DNA from: Nocardioides mesophilus
GTDB lineage: Bacteria; Actinomycetota; Actinomycetes; Propionibacteriales; Nocardioidaceae
DNA length: 64,000 nucleotides
Assembly: GCF_014395785.1 (NCBI RefSeq)
Contig: NZ_CP060713.1
Span: 2,942,501-3,006,500, forward strand
Direction: 5' to 3'
Made by a program: the position numbers and the translations under genes. Below the pieces are notes generated by a model. It saw nothing but the letters and a program-made list of their open reading frames with translations, was not told the DNA's origin and did not search any database. Positions 17,332-26,735 of this stretch are shown piece by piece; the first letter of the stretch is position 1, and every line of letters begins with the position of its first letter.

Positions 17332-18616
17332 GATCGGTCCTCAGCCCCACCCGGCCCAGCGGGCCGCCGGCGGTGCGGCTCGGCGTCTCGCGCCAGTTCT
17401 CCGGCAGCAGGTGGTCGAGCAGGTCGTCGACCGTGACCGCGCCGAGGAGCCGGTTGTCGTCGTCGACGACCGGCGCGGAGACCAGGTTGTACGTCGCCAG
17501 GTGGCGGGCCACCTCCTCGAGGGTGGCCTCCGGCCGCAGGCCCTCCACGTCGGTGTCGAGCGCCGCGCCGACCAGCGACGACGGCGGCTCACGGAGCAGC
17601 CGCTGGATGTGCGCGACGCCGATGAGTCGGCCGGTCGGCGGCTCCAGGGGCGGCCGGACGACGTACACCAGCGCCGCCAGCGACGGGCTCAGCTCGGCCT
17701 GCCGGACGTGGGCGAGCGCGTCGGCGATGGTGGCGTCCGGCGGCAGGATCACCGGCTCGGTGGTCATCATGCCGCCGGCGGTGCGCTCCTCGTAGGACAT
17801 CAGCCGGCGTACGTCCTCGGCCTCCTCCGGGTCCATCAGCTGCAGCAGCTGCTCGGCGGTCTCCGGGGGCAGCTCGGCGATCAGGTCGGCCGCGTCGTCG
17901 GGGCTCATCTCCTCGAGCACGTCCGCGGCCCGCTCGTTGCCGAGGTTGCCGAGGATCTCGACCTGGTCCTCCTCGGGCAGCTCCTCGAGGACGTCGGCGA
18001 GCCGCTCGTCGTTCAGCGCGGCCGCGATCTCGCCGCGACGCTTGGCCGGCAGGTCGTGCAGCACGCTGGCCAGGTCGGCCGGCCGCATCTCGTCGAGGGC
18101 GGCGAGCAGGTGGGTGGTGCCCTGGCGTTCCTCGGGCACGGCGAACCCGTCGATGTCGCGCCACTCCACGACGTGGGTCTGGCCGCGGCGGCCGAAGCGC
18201 TTGGCGCCCTCCTGGAGCGCCACCCGGCTGATCACCCAGTCGCGGTTGCGGACCTGCTCCATAGCGACGTCGTAGACCGTGCCCGCGGCCCCCGTCTCGC
18301 GCACCGTGACCATGCGGTCGAGCATCTGCCCGAGGACCAGCGTCTCGGTGGGCCGCTGCTCGAAGCGACGCATGTTCACCAGCCCGGTGGTGATCACCTG
18401 GCCGGAGTCGACCGAGGTCACCCGGGTCATCGGCACGAAGATCGAACGGCGGCCGAAGACCTCGACGACCAGACCGAGCACCCGCGGCTGCAGCCCCCCG
18501 GGCCGGAGCACCGCGACCAGGTCGCGGATCTTGCCCACCTGGTCACCGGCCGGGTCGAAGACCGGCAGACCGGCGAGCCGGGCCGCGAAGACGGCGCGGG
18601 TAGAGGAGGTGCTCAC
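17324..18616 (-). CDS. MgtE N-terminal and CBS-domain protein without transporter domain
   Basis: 430 aa. An N-terminal PRC-barrel-like segment is followed by the helical MgtE N-domain (ADVLEELPEEDQVEILGNL, LIAELPPETAEQLLQLMDPE) and a pair of CBS domains (MMTTEPVILPPDATIADAL; LVSAPVVDDDNRLLGAVTVD). The MgtE magnesium channel TM domain is absent, so this is a soluble sensor-like form, as in mycobacterial Rv1232c. It may respond to Mg2+ or nucleotides. GTG at 18616. Confidence 0.84.
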   Translation of the reverse strand: MSTSSTRAVFAARLAGLPVFDPAGDQVGKIRDLVAVLRPGGLQPRVLGLVVEVFGRRSIFVPMTRVTSVDSGQVITTGLVNMRRFEQRPTETLVLGQMLDRMVTVRETGAAGTVYDVAMEQVRNRDWVISRVALQEGAKRFGRRGQTHVVEWRDIDGFAVPEERQGTTHLLAALDEMRPADLASVLHDLPAKRRGEIAAALNDERLADVLEELPEEDQVEILGNLGNERAADVLEEMSPDDAADLIAELPPETAEQLLQLMDPEEAEDVRRLMSYEERTAGGMMTTEPVILPPDATIADALAHVRQAELSPSLAALVYVVRPPLEPPTGRLIGVAHIQRLLREPPSSLVGAALDTDVEGLRPEATLEEVARHLATYNLVSAPVVDDDNRLLGAVTVDDLLDHLLPENWRETPSRTAGGPLGRVGLRTDRG

Positions 18617-18706
18617 AAGGCCCCAGGCTAGCGGTCGGTGCCGGTCCAGACCGGCATTGGCGGTGGCCCCGGGCTCCGGAGGACCCGCCGTGGTTGCATG
18701 TGCGCC

Positions 18707-19606
18707 ATGCACCTGGCCTACGACGTCGTCGACGTGTTCACCGACCGGCCCTTCGCCGGCAACCAGCTCGCGGTGGTCCACGGGGCCGGCGGGCTGAGCA
18801 CCGAGCAGTGCCTGGCGCTCACCCGGGAGTTCGGCTACTCCGAGTCCACCTTCCCGGTCCCGGGCGGGGCCGCGGACTACGCCACCCGGATCTTCACCCC
18901 CGAGGCCGAGATCCCGTTCGCCGGCCACCCGACCCTGGGGACCGCGTGGGTGCTCCGCGACCGGGGTGAGCTGGAAGCGGACGAGGCGGTCCAGCAGTGC
19001 GGCGCCGGGCCGGTCGGGGTGCGCTTCTGGGCGGACCGGGTGGAGCTGTCGGCGACGCCGCGGGACCTGGCCGGCCCGGTGGGACGCGAGCTGGCGGTCG
19101 AGCTGCTGGCCGACGTCGGGCTGGGCGCCGACGACCTCGACGGCGACGCCTGGGTGGCCGGCTGCGGGCTGACGTTCGTGCACCTGCCGGTGCGCGACGA
19201 GGCGCTGCGCCGGGCCCGGCCCTCGGCCTCCGGCTTCGAGCGGCACGTCGACCGGCTGTCCGCCCTGGGCGAGGTGCGGGACCTGCTCGACGCGGTCAAC
19301 CTGTACGCCGTGGCGGGGGAGGCGCCGGGCCTGCAGGTGCACTCCCGGGTGTTCGTGCCGGGCGCCGGGGTGCCGGAGGACCCGGCGACCGGTTCGGCGG
19401 CGGCCGGCCTGGGGATGGCGCTGGTGGCCCGCGGGCTGCTCGGCGACGGTGGCCGGTACACGATCCGCCAGGGCGTCGAGATGGGCCGTCCCTCCACGTT
19501 GCACGGCCGGGTCGAGGCCGCCGACGGGCTCGCCACCCGCTGCCACGTGGCCGGGCAGGTGCGCCACGTCGCCCGCGGCGAGATCCTGGTGCCCGAGCTC
19601 AGCTGA
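18707..19606 (+). CDS. PhzF family isomerase/epimerase
   Basis: 299 aa, usual PhzF length. Two pseudo-symmetric halves are visible: DVFTDRPFAGNQLAVV, FGYSESTFPV (the catalytic Glu), TPEAEIPFAGHPTLG, and in the second half VPEDPATGSAAAGLGMAL. PhzF isomerises trans-2,3-dihydro-3-hydroxyanthranilate in phenazine synthesis, but most homologues, including lone genes like this, have unknown substrates. ATG at 18707 lies 7 nt after TTGCAT. The 3' end overlaps the convergent gene by 8 bp. Confidence 0.86.
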   Translation: MHLAYDVVDVFTDRPFAGNQLAVVHGAGGLSTEQCLALTREFGYSESTFPVPGGAADYATRIFTPEAEIPFAGHPTLGTAWVLRDRGELEADEAVQQCGAGPVGVRFWADRVELSATPRDLAGPVGRELAVELLADVGLGADDLDGDAWVAGCGLTFVHLPVRDEALRRARPSASGFERHVDRLSALGEVRDLLDAVNLYAVAGEAPGLQVHSRVFVPGAGVPEDPATGSAAAGLGMALVARGLLGDGGRYTIRQGVEMGRPSTLHGRVEAADGLATRCHVAGQVRHVARGEILVPELS

Positions 19607-20153
19607 GCTTCGGCCGCCGGCGTACCCGCCGGTGCAGCACCCGCGGCAGCGGGCCGCGGGTGGTGGCCGGCGTCGGCACCGGGGTGGCCAGGTGCGCGCC
19701 GTCGGTGAGCGCGCCCGGCTGCTCCACCAGCTCCCCGGTCGGCTCCAGCCGGGTCACCCGCGAGGTCCGCGCCCAGCCGGCCGGCGCGGTGGCGAGGTCC
19801 GGCACGTTCAGCCGGTCGGCGGCCAGGGCGGCGGTGACCGGCTGCCACCGCTCGTCGCCGGGGAGTACGGCGGTCGCCCGCGCGACCCAGGTCAGCAGCC
19901 GGCCGCCGTTGTCCTTGCTGCGCATCGTGACCTCGACCCGGCCCGGCTCGGGCAGCTCCTCGATTCCGGGCAGCTGCTGCTCGGCGCCGCCGGAGAGCAC
20001 GTAGAGCGCGTCGTCGAACCACAGGTGCCAGGCGGCGTGGCTGGTCGGCGGGACGCCGTACCGCAGCCACGAGACGCCGGTCTTGCGGCCGAGCTCGGTG
20101 ACCAGGGCCAGCGCGACCTGCTCCGGGGCCGGGCCGGCTGCGTCGGTGCTCAC
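19599..20153 (-). CDS. hypothetical protein, pyridoxamine 5'-phosphate oxidase-like (tentative)
   Basis: 184 aa. The order SWLRYGVPPTSHAAWHLWFD, DDALYVLSGGAEQQLPG, then a strand with RSKDNGGRLLTW looks like a split beta-barrel of the FMN-binding/PNPOx type found in actinobacteria. No cofactor residues can be confirmed. GTG at 20153 chosen. Convergent with phzF, divergent from the EamA transporter gene. Confidence 0.6.
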   Translation of the reverse strand: MSTDAAGPAPEQVALALVTELGRKTGVSWLRYGVPPTSHAAWHLWFDDALYVLSGGAEQQLPGIEELPEPGRVEVTMRSKDNGGRLLTWVARATAVLPGDERWQPVTAALAADRLNVPDLATAPAGWARTSRVTRLEPTGELVEQPGALTDGAHLATPVPTPATTRGPLPRVLHRRVRRRPKLS

Positions 20154-20257
20154 GGCACGAGCCTGCCACACCGCAGCGGCCCGGTGGCGCCGGATAGTCT
20201 CCCCCTCGACGTCGCCGACGTCCTCGAATCCCCTCAAGGTCACCAGGAGCCAGCACC

Positions 20258-21246
20258 GTGCCCGGCCGTCCCTTCCTCCCCGTGGGTCCGTCCCGGCGCA
20301 CCCGCCCGGCCGAGCGGGTCCCGCGCGACCCGGCGACGAGACCGCGCTGAACCGGCTGCAGGTGCCGCTGCTGATGGCCGTGGCCGTCGTGGCGGTCTCG
20401 CTGTCCGGGCCGCTGATGGCGGCGAGCGCCGTGCCGGCCCTGGCGATCGCGTTCTGGCGCAACGGGTTCGCGACGATCGCGCTGGCGCCGGCCGCCCTGA
20501 CCGGCCGGCGCTCCGAGCTGTCCGGGCTCGGCCGGCGACAGCTGGGTCTGATCGGGCTCTCCGGGGCTGCGCTGGCCCTGCACTTCGGGACCTGGGTGAC
20601 CTCGCTGACGCTGACCTCGGTGGCCTCCGCGACCGCCCTGGTCTGCCTGCAACTGGCCTGGATCGTGGCCTGGCAGCTGGTCCGGGGGCAGCGGTTCGGG
20701 CCCCGGGTGGTGGTCGGGCTGGTGCTGGCGTTCAGCGGGGTGCTGGTGGTCTCGGGGGTCGACTTCAGCCTCTCGGCTCGGGCGCTCGCCGGCGACGGGC
20801 TGGCGCTGCTCGGCGGGCTGTTCGCCGGCGTCTACACGGTGCTCGGCTCGCAGGCGCGCCGCACGGCCAGCACGACGACGTACACCTTCGTCTGCTACGG
20901 CGTGTGCGCCGCGCTGCTGCTCGGGGCCTGCCTGGTCGCGGGGCAGCCGCTCGGTGGCTACCCGCTGCGTCAGTGGGGGCTGCTGCTGCTGGTGACGCTG
21001 ACCGCCCAGCTGCTCGGACACTCGGTGCTCAACCACCTGCTGGCCACCACCAGCCCGATGGCGGTCTCGCTGGCGCTGCTCCTGGAGGTGCCCGGCGCCG
21101 CCCTGCTGGCAGCCCTGCTCCTGGGGCAGCGACCGCCGCCGGCCGCCCTGCTCGGCCTCGCCGTGATGCTGGTCGGGATGGTCCTGGTGGTCCTGGGCAA
21201 CCGTGGCGGCGTCGCGGCGCCGCTGCTCGAGGCCCCGCCGGACTGA
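20258..21246 (+). CDS. EamA/DMT family transporter (probable frameshift near N-terminus)
   Basis: About 330 aa. Ten hydrophobic helices in two EamA repeats (first from VPLLMAVAVVAVSLSGPLMA, second from LAGDGLALLGGLFAGVYTVL). Drug/metabolite transporter; substrate unknown. The only good start signal is GTG 20258 with AGGAG eight bases upstream, but that frame stops at 20348-20350. One extra C in the CCC at 20329-20331 joins it to the transporter frame (VPRDPGDETALNRLQVPLLM). Without that, translation would have to begin at an internal GTG near 20361. Confidence 0.75.
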
Positions 21247-21411
21247 AGCGTCCGACGCCGGGCGGTCCCGAGGGAGCCGCTGCGCGTTCCCCGTCCCGAC
21301 GGCGCGAACCCCGGCTGGGCGGGTGACGAATGCCACGGCTCGCGGGCCTGCCGCCCGGCGGCGGACCCGCAGTACGCTCCGGACGTTCTCGACCCGAAAG
21401 AGGTTCGCACC

Positions 21412-22389
21412 ATGCCGTCCACCCCGAACGAGCCCGCCCAGCAGCGCGCCCGTCGCTCCTGCCACGCCGTGCCCGGCTCCAACCCGCGGTTCCTGGAGAA
21501 GGCACAGGGCCTGGAGTCGGACCAGGTCTTCCTCGACATCGAGGACTCGGTGGCCCCGCTCGCGAAGGCGGACGCTCGCAAGAACATCGTCGAGGTGCTC
21601 AACACCGGCGACTGGGGGCACCGGGTCCGCACGGTGCGGGTCAACGACTGGACGACCCAGTGGACCTACAAGGACGTGATCGAGGTCGTCGAGGGGGCCG
21701 GCGCGAACCTGGACTGCATCATGCTGCCCAAGGTGCAGACGCCGGAGCAGGTGGTCGCCCTCGACGTGCTGCTGACCCAGATCGAGACGACGATGGGCTA
21801 CGAGGTCGGACGGATCGGCATCGAGGCCCAGATCGAGAACGCACTCGGCCTGATCAACGTCGACGCGATCGCGACCGCCTCGCCCCGCGTGGAGACGATC
21901 ATCTTCGGCCCGGCCGACTTCATGGCCTCGATCAACATGAAGTCGCTGGTGGTGGGGGAGCAGCCGCCCGGGTACGACGTCGGCGACGCCTACCACTACA
22001 TCCTGATGCGGATCCTGATGGCGGCCCGCGCCCACGACAAGCAGGCCATCGACGGCCCCTACCTGCAGATCAAGGACCTCGAGGGGTTCAAGCGGGTCGC
22101 CGGGCGGTCCGCGGCGCTCGGCTTCGACGGCAAGTGGACGCTGCACCCGGACCAGATCGCGGCCGCCAACGAGGTCTACTCGCCGCTGCAGTCCGACTAC
22201 GACCACGCCGAGAACATCCTCGACGCCTACGAGTTCTACACCTCGGAGAAGGGCGGCGCGAAGGGTGCGGTCATGCTGGGCGACGAGATGATCGACGAGG
22301 CCTCGCGCAAGATGGCGCTCGTCATCTCCGCCAAGGGCCGGGCGGCCGGCATGAGCCGCGAGGACGTCTGGTCGCCGCCGTCGCTCTGA
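21412..22389 (+). CDS. HpcH/HpaI aldolase/citrate lyase (CitE-like) family CoA-ester lyase
   Basis: 325 aa TIM-barrel lyase. Seen: SCHAVPGSNPRFLEKAQGL at the N-terminus, FLDIEDSVAPLAKADAR (Mg-binding Glu/Asp), CIMLPKVQTPEQV, GIEAQIENALGLIN (catalytic/metal Glu) and WTLHPDQI at the end. It fits malyl-CoA/beta-methylmalyl-CoA/citramalyl-CoA lyase-like enzymes of actinobacteria. A MaoC dehydratase and an acyl-CoA dehydrogenase lie 10-13 kb away, the usual partners of this family. AGAGG precedes the ATG. Confidence 0.87.
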   Translation: MPSTPNEPAQQRARRSCHAVPGSNPRFLEKAQGLESDQVFLDIEDSVAPLAKADARKNIVEVLNTGDWGHRVRTVRVNDWTTQWTYKDVIEVVEGAGANLDCIMLPKVQTPEQVVALDVLLTQIETTMGYEVGRIGIEAQIENALGLINVDAIATASPRVETIIFGPADFMASINMKSLVVGEQPPGYDVGDAYHYILMRILMAARAHDKQAIDGPYLQIKDLEGFKRVAGRSAALGFDGKWTLHPDQIAAANEVYSPLQSDYDHAENILDAYEFYTSEKGGAKGAVMLGDEMIDEASRKMALVISAKGRAAGMSREDVWSPPSL

Positions 22390-22429
22390 CGACGCCGGCG
22401 GATTCCCGGCCGGTCCGCCCGCCGGGGGC

Positions 22430-22435
22430 TACGAT
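22430..22435 (+). promoter_or_regulatory. leaderless -10 box of the lipoprotein gene
   Basis: TACGAT, six bases before the ATG at 22442, in the leaderless configuration seen repeatedly in this window. Confidence 0.5.
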
Positions 22436-22441
22436 CGGCTC

Positions 22442-22852
22442 ATGGTCGGTCGATGGTTCGTGGTGCTGATTCTGTGCGGTCTCGCCGTGTCCGCGTGCGG
22501 GGAGGGGACGCCGACCGGGAGGACCGACGCGTCCTCCGCGTCCGCCACGGCGGCCGATCCGGCCGCGTCCTCAGCACCGGCCGAGCCGGCGGACAGCAAC
22601 GACGATCTGGCGTCGCTGCCCGCCTGCGGGAAGGTCTGGGTCGCCGGCCAGACGATGCCTGGGCGCTACCTCGGCTGCGTCGTCGACGGCAAGTCGGTGA
22701 AGGCGCAGTCGCGTCTGTGCTCGTTCGGCAAGCGCCTCTACACCTACGACGACAGCTTCTGGGCGGTCCCGAAGGGTCGCATCGGCCAGGCGTCCGGTGC
22801 GCTTCTGGAGGACCCGGCGTACCGGCAGGTCCTCAACTCCTGCACCGGCTGA
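22442..22852 (+). CDS. putative secreted lipoprotein
   Basis: 136 aa. Signal peptide with lipobox (LCGLAVSAC, lipidated Cys near residue 19), then a 40-residue Ser/Ala/Pro linker and a small domain with four cysteines (LPACGKVW, YLGCVVDG, SRLCSFG, LNSCTG) that could form two disulfides. No family recognised. It opens a run of exported proteins reaching to about 32 kb. Confidence 0.72.
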   Translation: MVGRWFVVLILCGLAVSACGEGTPTGRTDASSASATAADPAASSAPAEPADSNDDLASLPACGKVWVAGQTMPGRYLGCVVDGKSVKAQSRLCSFGKRLYTYDDSFWAVPKGRIGQASGALLEDPAYRQVLNSCTG

Positions 22853-23042
22853 GTGGCCGGGGGGATCATCCGGCCGGCTGCGTTGATCGGGGATGCCGGT
22901 GCGGAATCCCCTGATATCGTTTTCGGCGCCGACCATGCTGAGAACGGGTCTCCCGTGGCAGGAAGCATCGGACGCGTCTCATCTCGGGGCTCTCGCCACT
23001 CGGGCGCGACACAAGAACACCATTTCGGGGGATAGGACACGC

Positions 23043-24365
23043 ATGAAGCAGATCACGAGGCTGCTCGCAGCCACGGTCTCGGCTGTGCTGCTGGCAGGTG
23101 GGCTGACCGTGGTCCAGGCAGGCCCGGCCGCTGCGGCGCCGGACAACTACACGCCGCCCAGCGGCGCCAAGTTCAACGACCCGCTGAGTGACTCCAGGCG
23201 GGCGATCTACAACCACTTGATTCGCAGCATCCGGAGCGTGACCCGGGGCGAGGAGATCCGGATCGCCTCGTGGAACCTCAAGAGCGAGAACTTCGTCGAC
23301 TCCCTGATCGCAGCGCATCGCCGCGGTGTCAGCGTCCAGGTGATCGTCTCGTCGGGCAACGCCAACGAGGAGAACCCCAACCCGGGGTTCTTCCGGCTCA
23401 AGCGGAACCTCAACCACGACGGCAGCCGGCCGGTGGAGCGTCGCAGCTGGGCGATGCTCTGCACGTCCTCGTGCCGCGGTGGCTCGGGTATCGCGCACAC
23501 GAAGATGTACTTGTTCAGCAAGGTCGGCAACGCCAAGAACGTGGTGATGTTCGGCAGCGCGAACGCGACCGAGGTCGCGGCCACCGGCCAGTGGAACGAT
23601 CTGTTCACGGTGAAGGGCAAGCGCGCCTTGTACGACCGTTCGGAGCAGATCTTCCGGGAGATGTCGCGCGACCGCCGGGCCAAGCAGCCCTACCAGACGT
23701 TCACCGTCGGCAAGTTCCAGGCGATCTGGTATCCCTACTGGTACGGAACCCGGACCTCCGGGGACCCCACCCTGACGGAGCTGCAGCACACCCGCTGCAA
23801 GGGCGCGACCGGGGCCGGCGCCGGGGGGCGGACGGTGGTCCGGATCGGCATGACGGCCTGGCTCAGCGCCTCCGGCGAGGACATCGCCAACCGGCTCAAG
23901 ACGATGTGGAACCGAGGTTGTGACGTCAAGATCGTCTACGCGGTGATCGGCAACCGGATCCTCAAGATCCTGCGCGACCCCACCGGGCGCGGAGCGATCC
24001 CGATGCGTCAGATCGTCCAGGACTTCAACGGCGACGGCGTCTACGACCGCTATCTCCACATGAAGGTGCTCACCGTGAGTGGTGTCTGGCGTGGCGACAC
24101 CAGTGCCAACGTGACCTGGAACGGTTCGTCGAACTGGACGCCGGTCAGCCTCAAGTCCGACGAGATGGGCATGAAGATCCAGGCCACCGGCGTACGCCGC
24201 CGCTACGCCAACTGGATCGAGCACCTGTTCAACAACCCTCCCTACAACCCCTACGCACGAAGCGTCAGCGGCCGTACGGCATCGCCGGGCTTCATCGACG
24301 AGGCGCCGCGTCCGGCCGACCTGGCCCCGGGCGTGAACCCCTACGCGAAGATCGAGTTCAACTAG
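23043..24365 (+). CDS. secreted phospholipase D-like protein
   Basis: 440 aa with a Sec signal peptide (LLAATVSAVLLAGGLTVVQA, cleavage after AAAA). Two PLD-like half-sites are present, AHTKMYLFS near residue 152 and LHMKVLTVSG near residue 339, each followed by the GS-N strand (MFGSANAT; WNGSSNW). In both, the Asp of the classical HxKx4D motif is Ser, as in a subfamily of actinobacterial exported PLD-like proteins. It may cleave phosphodiesters in lipids or teichoic-acid-type polymers. ATG at 23043 with a purine-rich site (GGGGGATAGGA) upstream. A hairpin at 24401-24428 follows. Confidence 0.82.
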   Translation: MKQITRLLAATVSAVLLAGGLTVVQAGPAAAAPDNYTPPSGAKFNDPLSDSRRAIYNHLIRSIRSVTRGEEIRIASWNLKSENFVDSLIAAHRRGVSVQVIVSSGNANEENPNPGFFRLKRNLNHDGSRPVERRSWAMLCTSSCRGGSGIAHTKMYLFSKVGNAKNVVMFGSANATEVAATGQWNDLFTVKGKRALYDRSEQIFREMSRDRRAKQPYQTFTVGKFQAIWYPYWYGTRTSGDPTLTELQHTRCKGATGAGAGGRTVVRIGMTAWLSASGEDIANRLKTMWNRGCDVKIVYAVIGNRILKILRDPTGRGAIPMRQIVQDFNGDGVYDRYLHMKVLTVSGVWRGDTSANVTWNGSSNWTPVSLKSDEMGMKIQATGVRRRYANWIEHLFNNPPYNPYARSVSGRTASPGFIDEAPRPADLAPGVNPYAKIEFN

Positions 24366-24400
24366 CTCACGCGATCGTCAAGCCGACTCGCCGGTGGCGG

Positions 24401-24428
24401 TCGGGCGAAAGAGAGTATTTTCGCCCGA
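24401..24428. terminator. bidirectional hairpin after the PLD-like gene
   Basis: TCGGGCGAAA (24401-24410) pairs perfectly with TTTCGCCCGA (24419-24428) around an 8-nt AT-containing loop. Its position 36 bp after the stop suits a terminator. Confidence 0.65.
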
Positions 24429-24540
24429 TCCGCTGCCGGTGAGTCGTTTGTGAACTAACGTGCTCAAAGTGTCTGTTGGGACACCGGGTGTCTGCTGCGG
24501 GGCAGGGGCTCCCGCACCGCCGACGACTGGAGCCCGGACT

Positions 24541-26724
24541 GTGCGATCGACCGTCCTGCCCTTCGTGCTGCTGGCCCTGGCGGTCGGCGGGATCGCCGAG
24601 ACGACCCCCGACGGCCCGCGAGCCGACGACCTCGTCGCCCGTCCGCAGCCGGTGGCCACCCCGGTGAGCACCCAGACGTTCGCGGACTGTGCCGACGTGC
24701 TGCTGCTCGCGGCAGGGGGTGGCGGCGAGCGGATCACCTCCACCAATCCCGTCGGTGCGACCGCGAGCGCCCTGGTGCGCCAGTACGCCGCCCGCGCCCG
24801 CGCCGGCGGCCGCAGCGTCGAGCGGCGGTACGTCGCCGTGGACGCCCCCGGCGTCGGCTCGCTCAAGCGCTCTGCGACCTTCCGCGGGACGGCCAGTGCG
24901 GCCGTCACCCGTGCGAGCGTCAACCTGTGGGCCCGGGGGGTCGATGCCGGAGTCGATGCCGCAGTTGCCTCGGTCACCGAGGCCGCCACCCACTGCCCCG
25001 ACCAGCAGGTCGTGCTCGCCGGCTACTCCCAGGGCGCCATGGTCATGCACCGCACCCTCGGCCGTCTGGCCGCCTCCGCCGTGCTCGATCGGGTCGTCGG
25101 GGCGATGCTGGTCTCCGACGGGGACCGGATCTCCCGCACCCGAGGTCCGATCCTCGGCGCTCCGGCGGCCCCCCGCCGGGGCCAGGGCGTCAGCACCGCG
25201 CGTCGCGCCCCGGCCAACGCGCTGCCGACCAGCGGCGCCTCCTACCAGGTGTGGAACCTCTGCACCCGCGGCGACGTCGTCTGCGACCTGCGCGACAACC
25301 GGGTGGCCGAGGCGCTGGTGACGAGCCGGACCTACGACGACGCCTCTCGCCGACCCCAGCTGCGCGAGATCGCGCAGCTCGCCTGGGACCGTTCCACCGG
25401 GTGGCCGATCCCGGCTCCGCGGGTGGTCACGGTGTCCCGGATCGCGGGGGTACCGCTGAGCCAACAGCTGGCCGTGAACGTCCGCGACGGGCGTGAGCCC
25501 TACGTGCGCTGGACGGTGCTCGAGGGTCTGCCCGCCGGGCTCACCCTCAGCGAGACCGGTCTGCTCTCCGGCGCTGCGACCACCGCCGGCTCCTACCGGC
25601 TCCTCTACAGCGTCCGGGACGCGAGCCTGGCGGCGTACTCCCACCCCCAGCCGGGCGCCGTGGACCTCACCATCATCCCGGCGGCCCCGGCGCAGGTGCA
25701 GACCGGCGGTGGCCAGTCCTGCCAGGTCCGCGTGGACAGCAGCCTGTGGTGCTGGGGCGCGAACGCCTACGGCCAGCTCGGTGACGGCACCAGGACCCGG
25801 CGGCTGAACCCGACGAAGGTCGCCTCCGCCGGCTCCTGGGAGACGGTCTCGACCGGAGGATCGACCACCTGCGGGATCAAGAGCGACGCCACGCTGTGGT
25901 GCTGGGGCCTCAACTACAAGGGCCAGGTCGGCGACGGCACGCGCGACAACCGGATGTATCCGCAGAAGATCGCCGGTGGCTACGCCAGCGTGAGCACCAA
26001 CTACTTCCACAGCTGCGGCATCAAGACCACCGGAGCGCTGTTCTGCTGGGGCGCGAACGCCAACGGCCAGCTCGGCGACGGCACCACCGACACCCGTGGC
26101 CGTCCCCGCCGGGTGGGCGACGCCGTGGACTGGGTGTCGGTCACCACCGGGGGTACCCACACCTGTGGCGTCCGCCGCGACGGAAGCGCCTGGTGCTGGG
26201 GCGCCAACGACTTCGGGCAGCTCGGTGACGGCACCCGGAGCCGCCGCCTGACCCCGATGCGGGTCGGCACAGCGCAGGACTGGGTGCAGCTGAGCAGTGC
26301 CTGGTTGCACACCTGCGGGGTGACCACCGGCGGTGAGGTCCGTTGCTGGGGCGACAACCGGGAGGGGCAGCTCGGCGACGGCACCACCCTCCTGCGGACC
26401 ACTCCGACCCCGGTCGTCTCCGACGAGACCTTCGTCGACGTGGCCACCGGTCAGCAGCACTCCTGTGCGGTGGGCGCGGATCGGACCGCGTGGTGCTGGG
26501 GGGCCAACAACTACGGCCAGCTGGGCAACGGCTCAGTGACAGATGCTGCGTCGCCGCAGATGGTCGCCGGCGAGCAGGACTTCGCCCAGGTGTCGGCGTC
26601 CTGGTTGCACACCTGCGCCATCCGCGCCGACGGGCGCAGCGCCTGCTGGGGTGCCAACGAGAGCGCGCAGCTCGGCACCGGCGACCTCGTGGACCAGCCG
26701 TCGCCGGTGGGGGTCATCCAGTGA
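24541..26724 (+). CDS. secreted cutinase-like domain fused to seven RCC1 repeats
   Basis: 727 aa. Signal peptide (STVLPFVLLALAVGGIAET), then an alpha/beta-hydrolase of the cutinase type (about 40-290) with nucleophile motif VVLAGYSQGAMV and RGDVVCDL carrying the catalytic-Asp region. The His expected shortly after, before a Tyr, is not there (VTSRTYDD). A putative Ig-like segment (about 300-385) precedes seven RCC1 repeats (CWGANAYGQLGDGT type), each with its own pair of Cys, suggesting one disulfide per blade of a seven-bladed propeller. GTG at 24541 is chosen for GGAG eight bases upstream and the signal peptide; a GTG at 24460 is in frame. Target unknown. Confidence 0.8.
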   Translation: MRSTVLPFVLLALAVGGIAETTPDGPRADDLVARPQPVATPVSTQTFADCADVLLLAAGGGGERITSTNPVGATASALVRQYAARARAGGRSVERRYVAVDAPGVGSLKRSATFRGTASAAVTRASVNLWARGVDAGVDAAVASVTEAATHCPDQQVVLAGYSQGAMVMHRTLGRLAASAVLDRVVGAMLVSDGDRISRTRGPILGAPAAPRRGQGVSTARRAPANALPTSGASYQVWNLCTRGDVVCDLRDNRVAEALVTSRTYDDASRRPQLREIAQLAWDRSTGWPIPAPRVVTVSRIAGVPLSQQLAVNVRDGREPYVRWTVLEGLPAGLTLSETGLLSGAATTAGSYRLLYSVRDASLAAYSHPQPGAVDLTIIPAAPAQVQTGGGQSCQVRVDSSLWCWGANAYGQLGDGTRTRRLNPTKVASAGSWETVSTGGSTTCGIKSDATLWCWGLNYKGQVGDGTRDNRMYPQKIAGGYASVSTNYFHSCGIKTTGALFCWGANANGQLGDGTTDTRGRPRRVGDAVDWVSVTTGGTHTCGVRRDGSAWCWGANDFGQLGDGTRSRRLTPMRVGTAQDWVQLSSAWLHTCGVTTGGEVRCWGDNREGQLGDGTTLLRTTPTPVVSDETFVDVATGQQHSCAVGADRTAWCWGANNYGQLGNGSVTDAASPQMVAGEQDFAQVSASWLHTCAIRADGRSACWGANESAQLGTGDLVDQPSPVGVIQ

Positions 26725-26735
26725 CCGCCCGAACC

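Noticed and set aside
20258-20350. Short 30-codon gene with a strong RBS
   Set aside because: More simply the true N-terminus of the EamA transporter, separated by one missing base.
18877-22206. 1109-codon minus-strand open frame
   Set aside because: Low-complexity antisense of phzF, EamA and citE.
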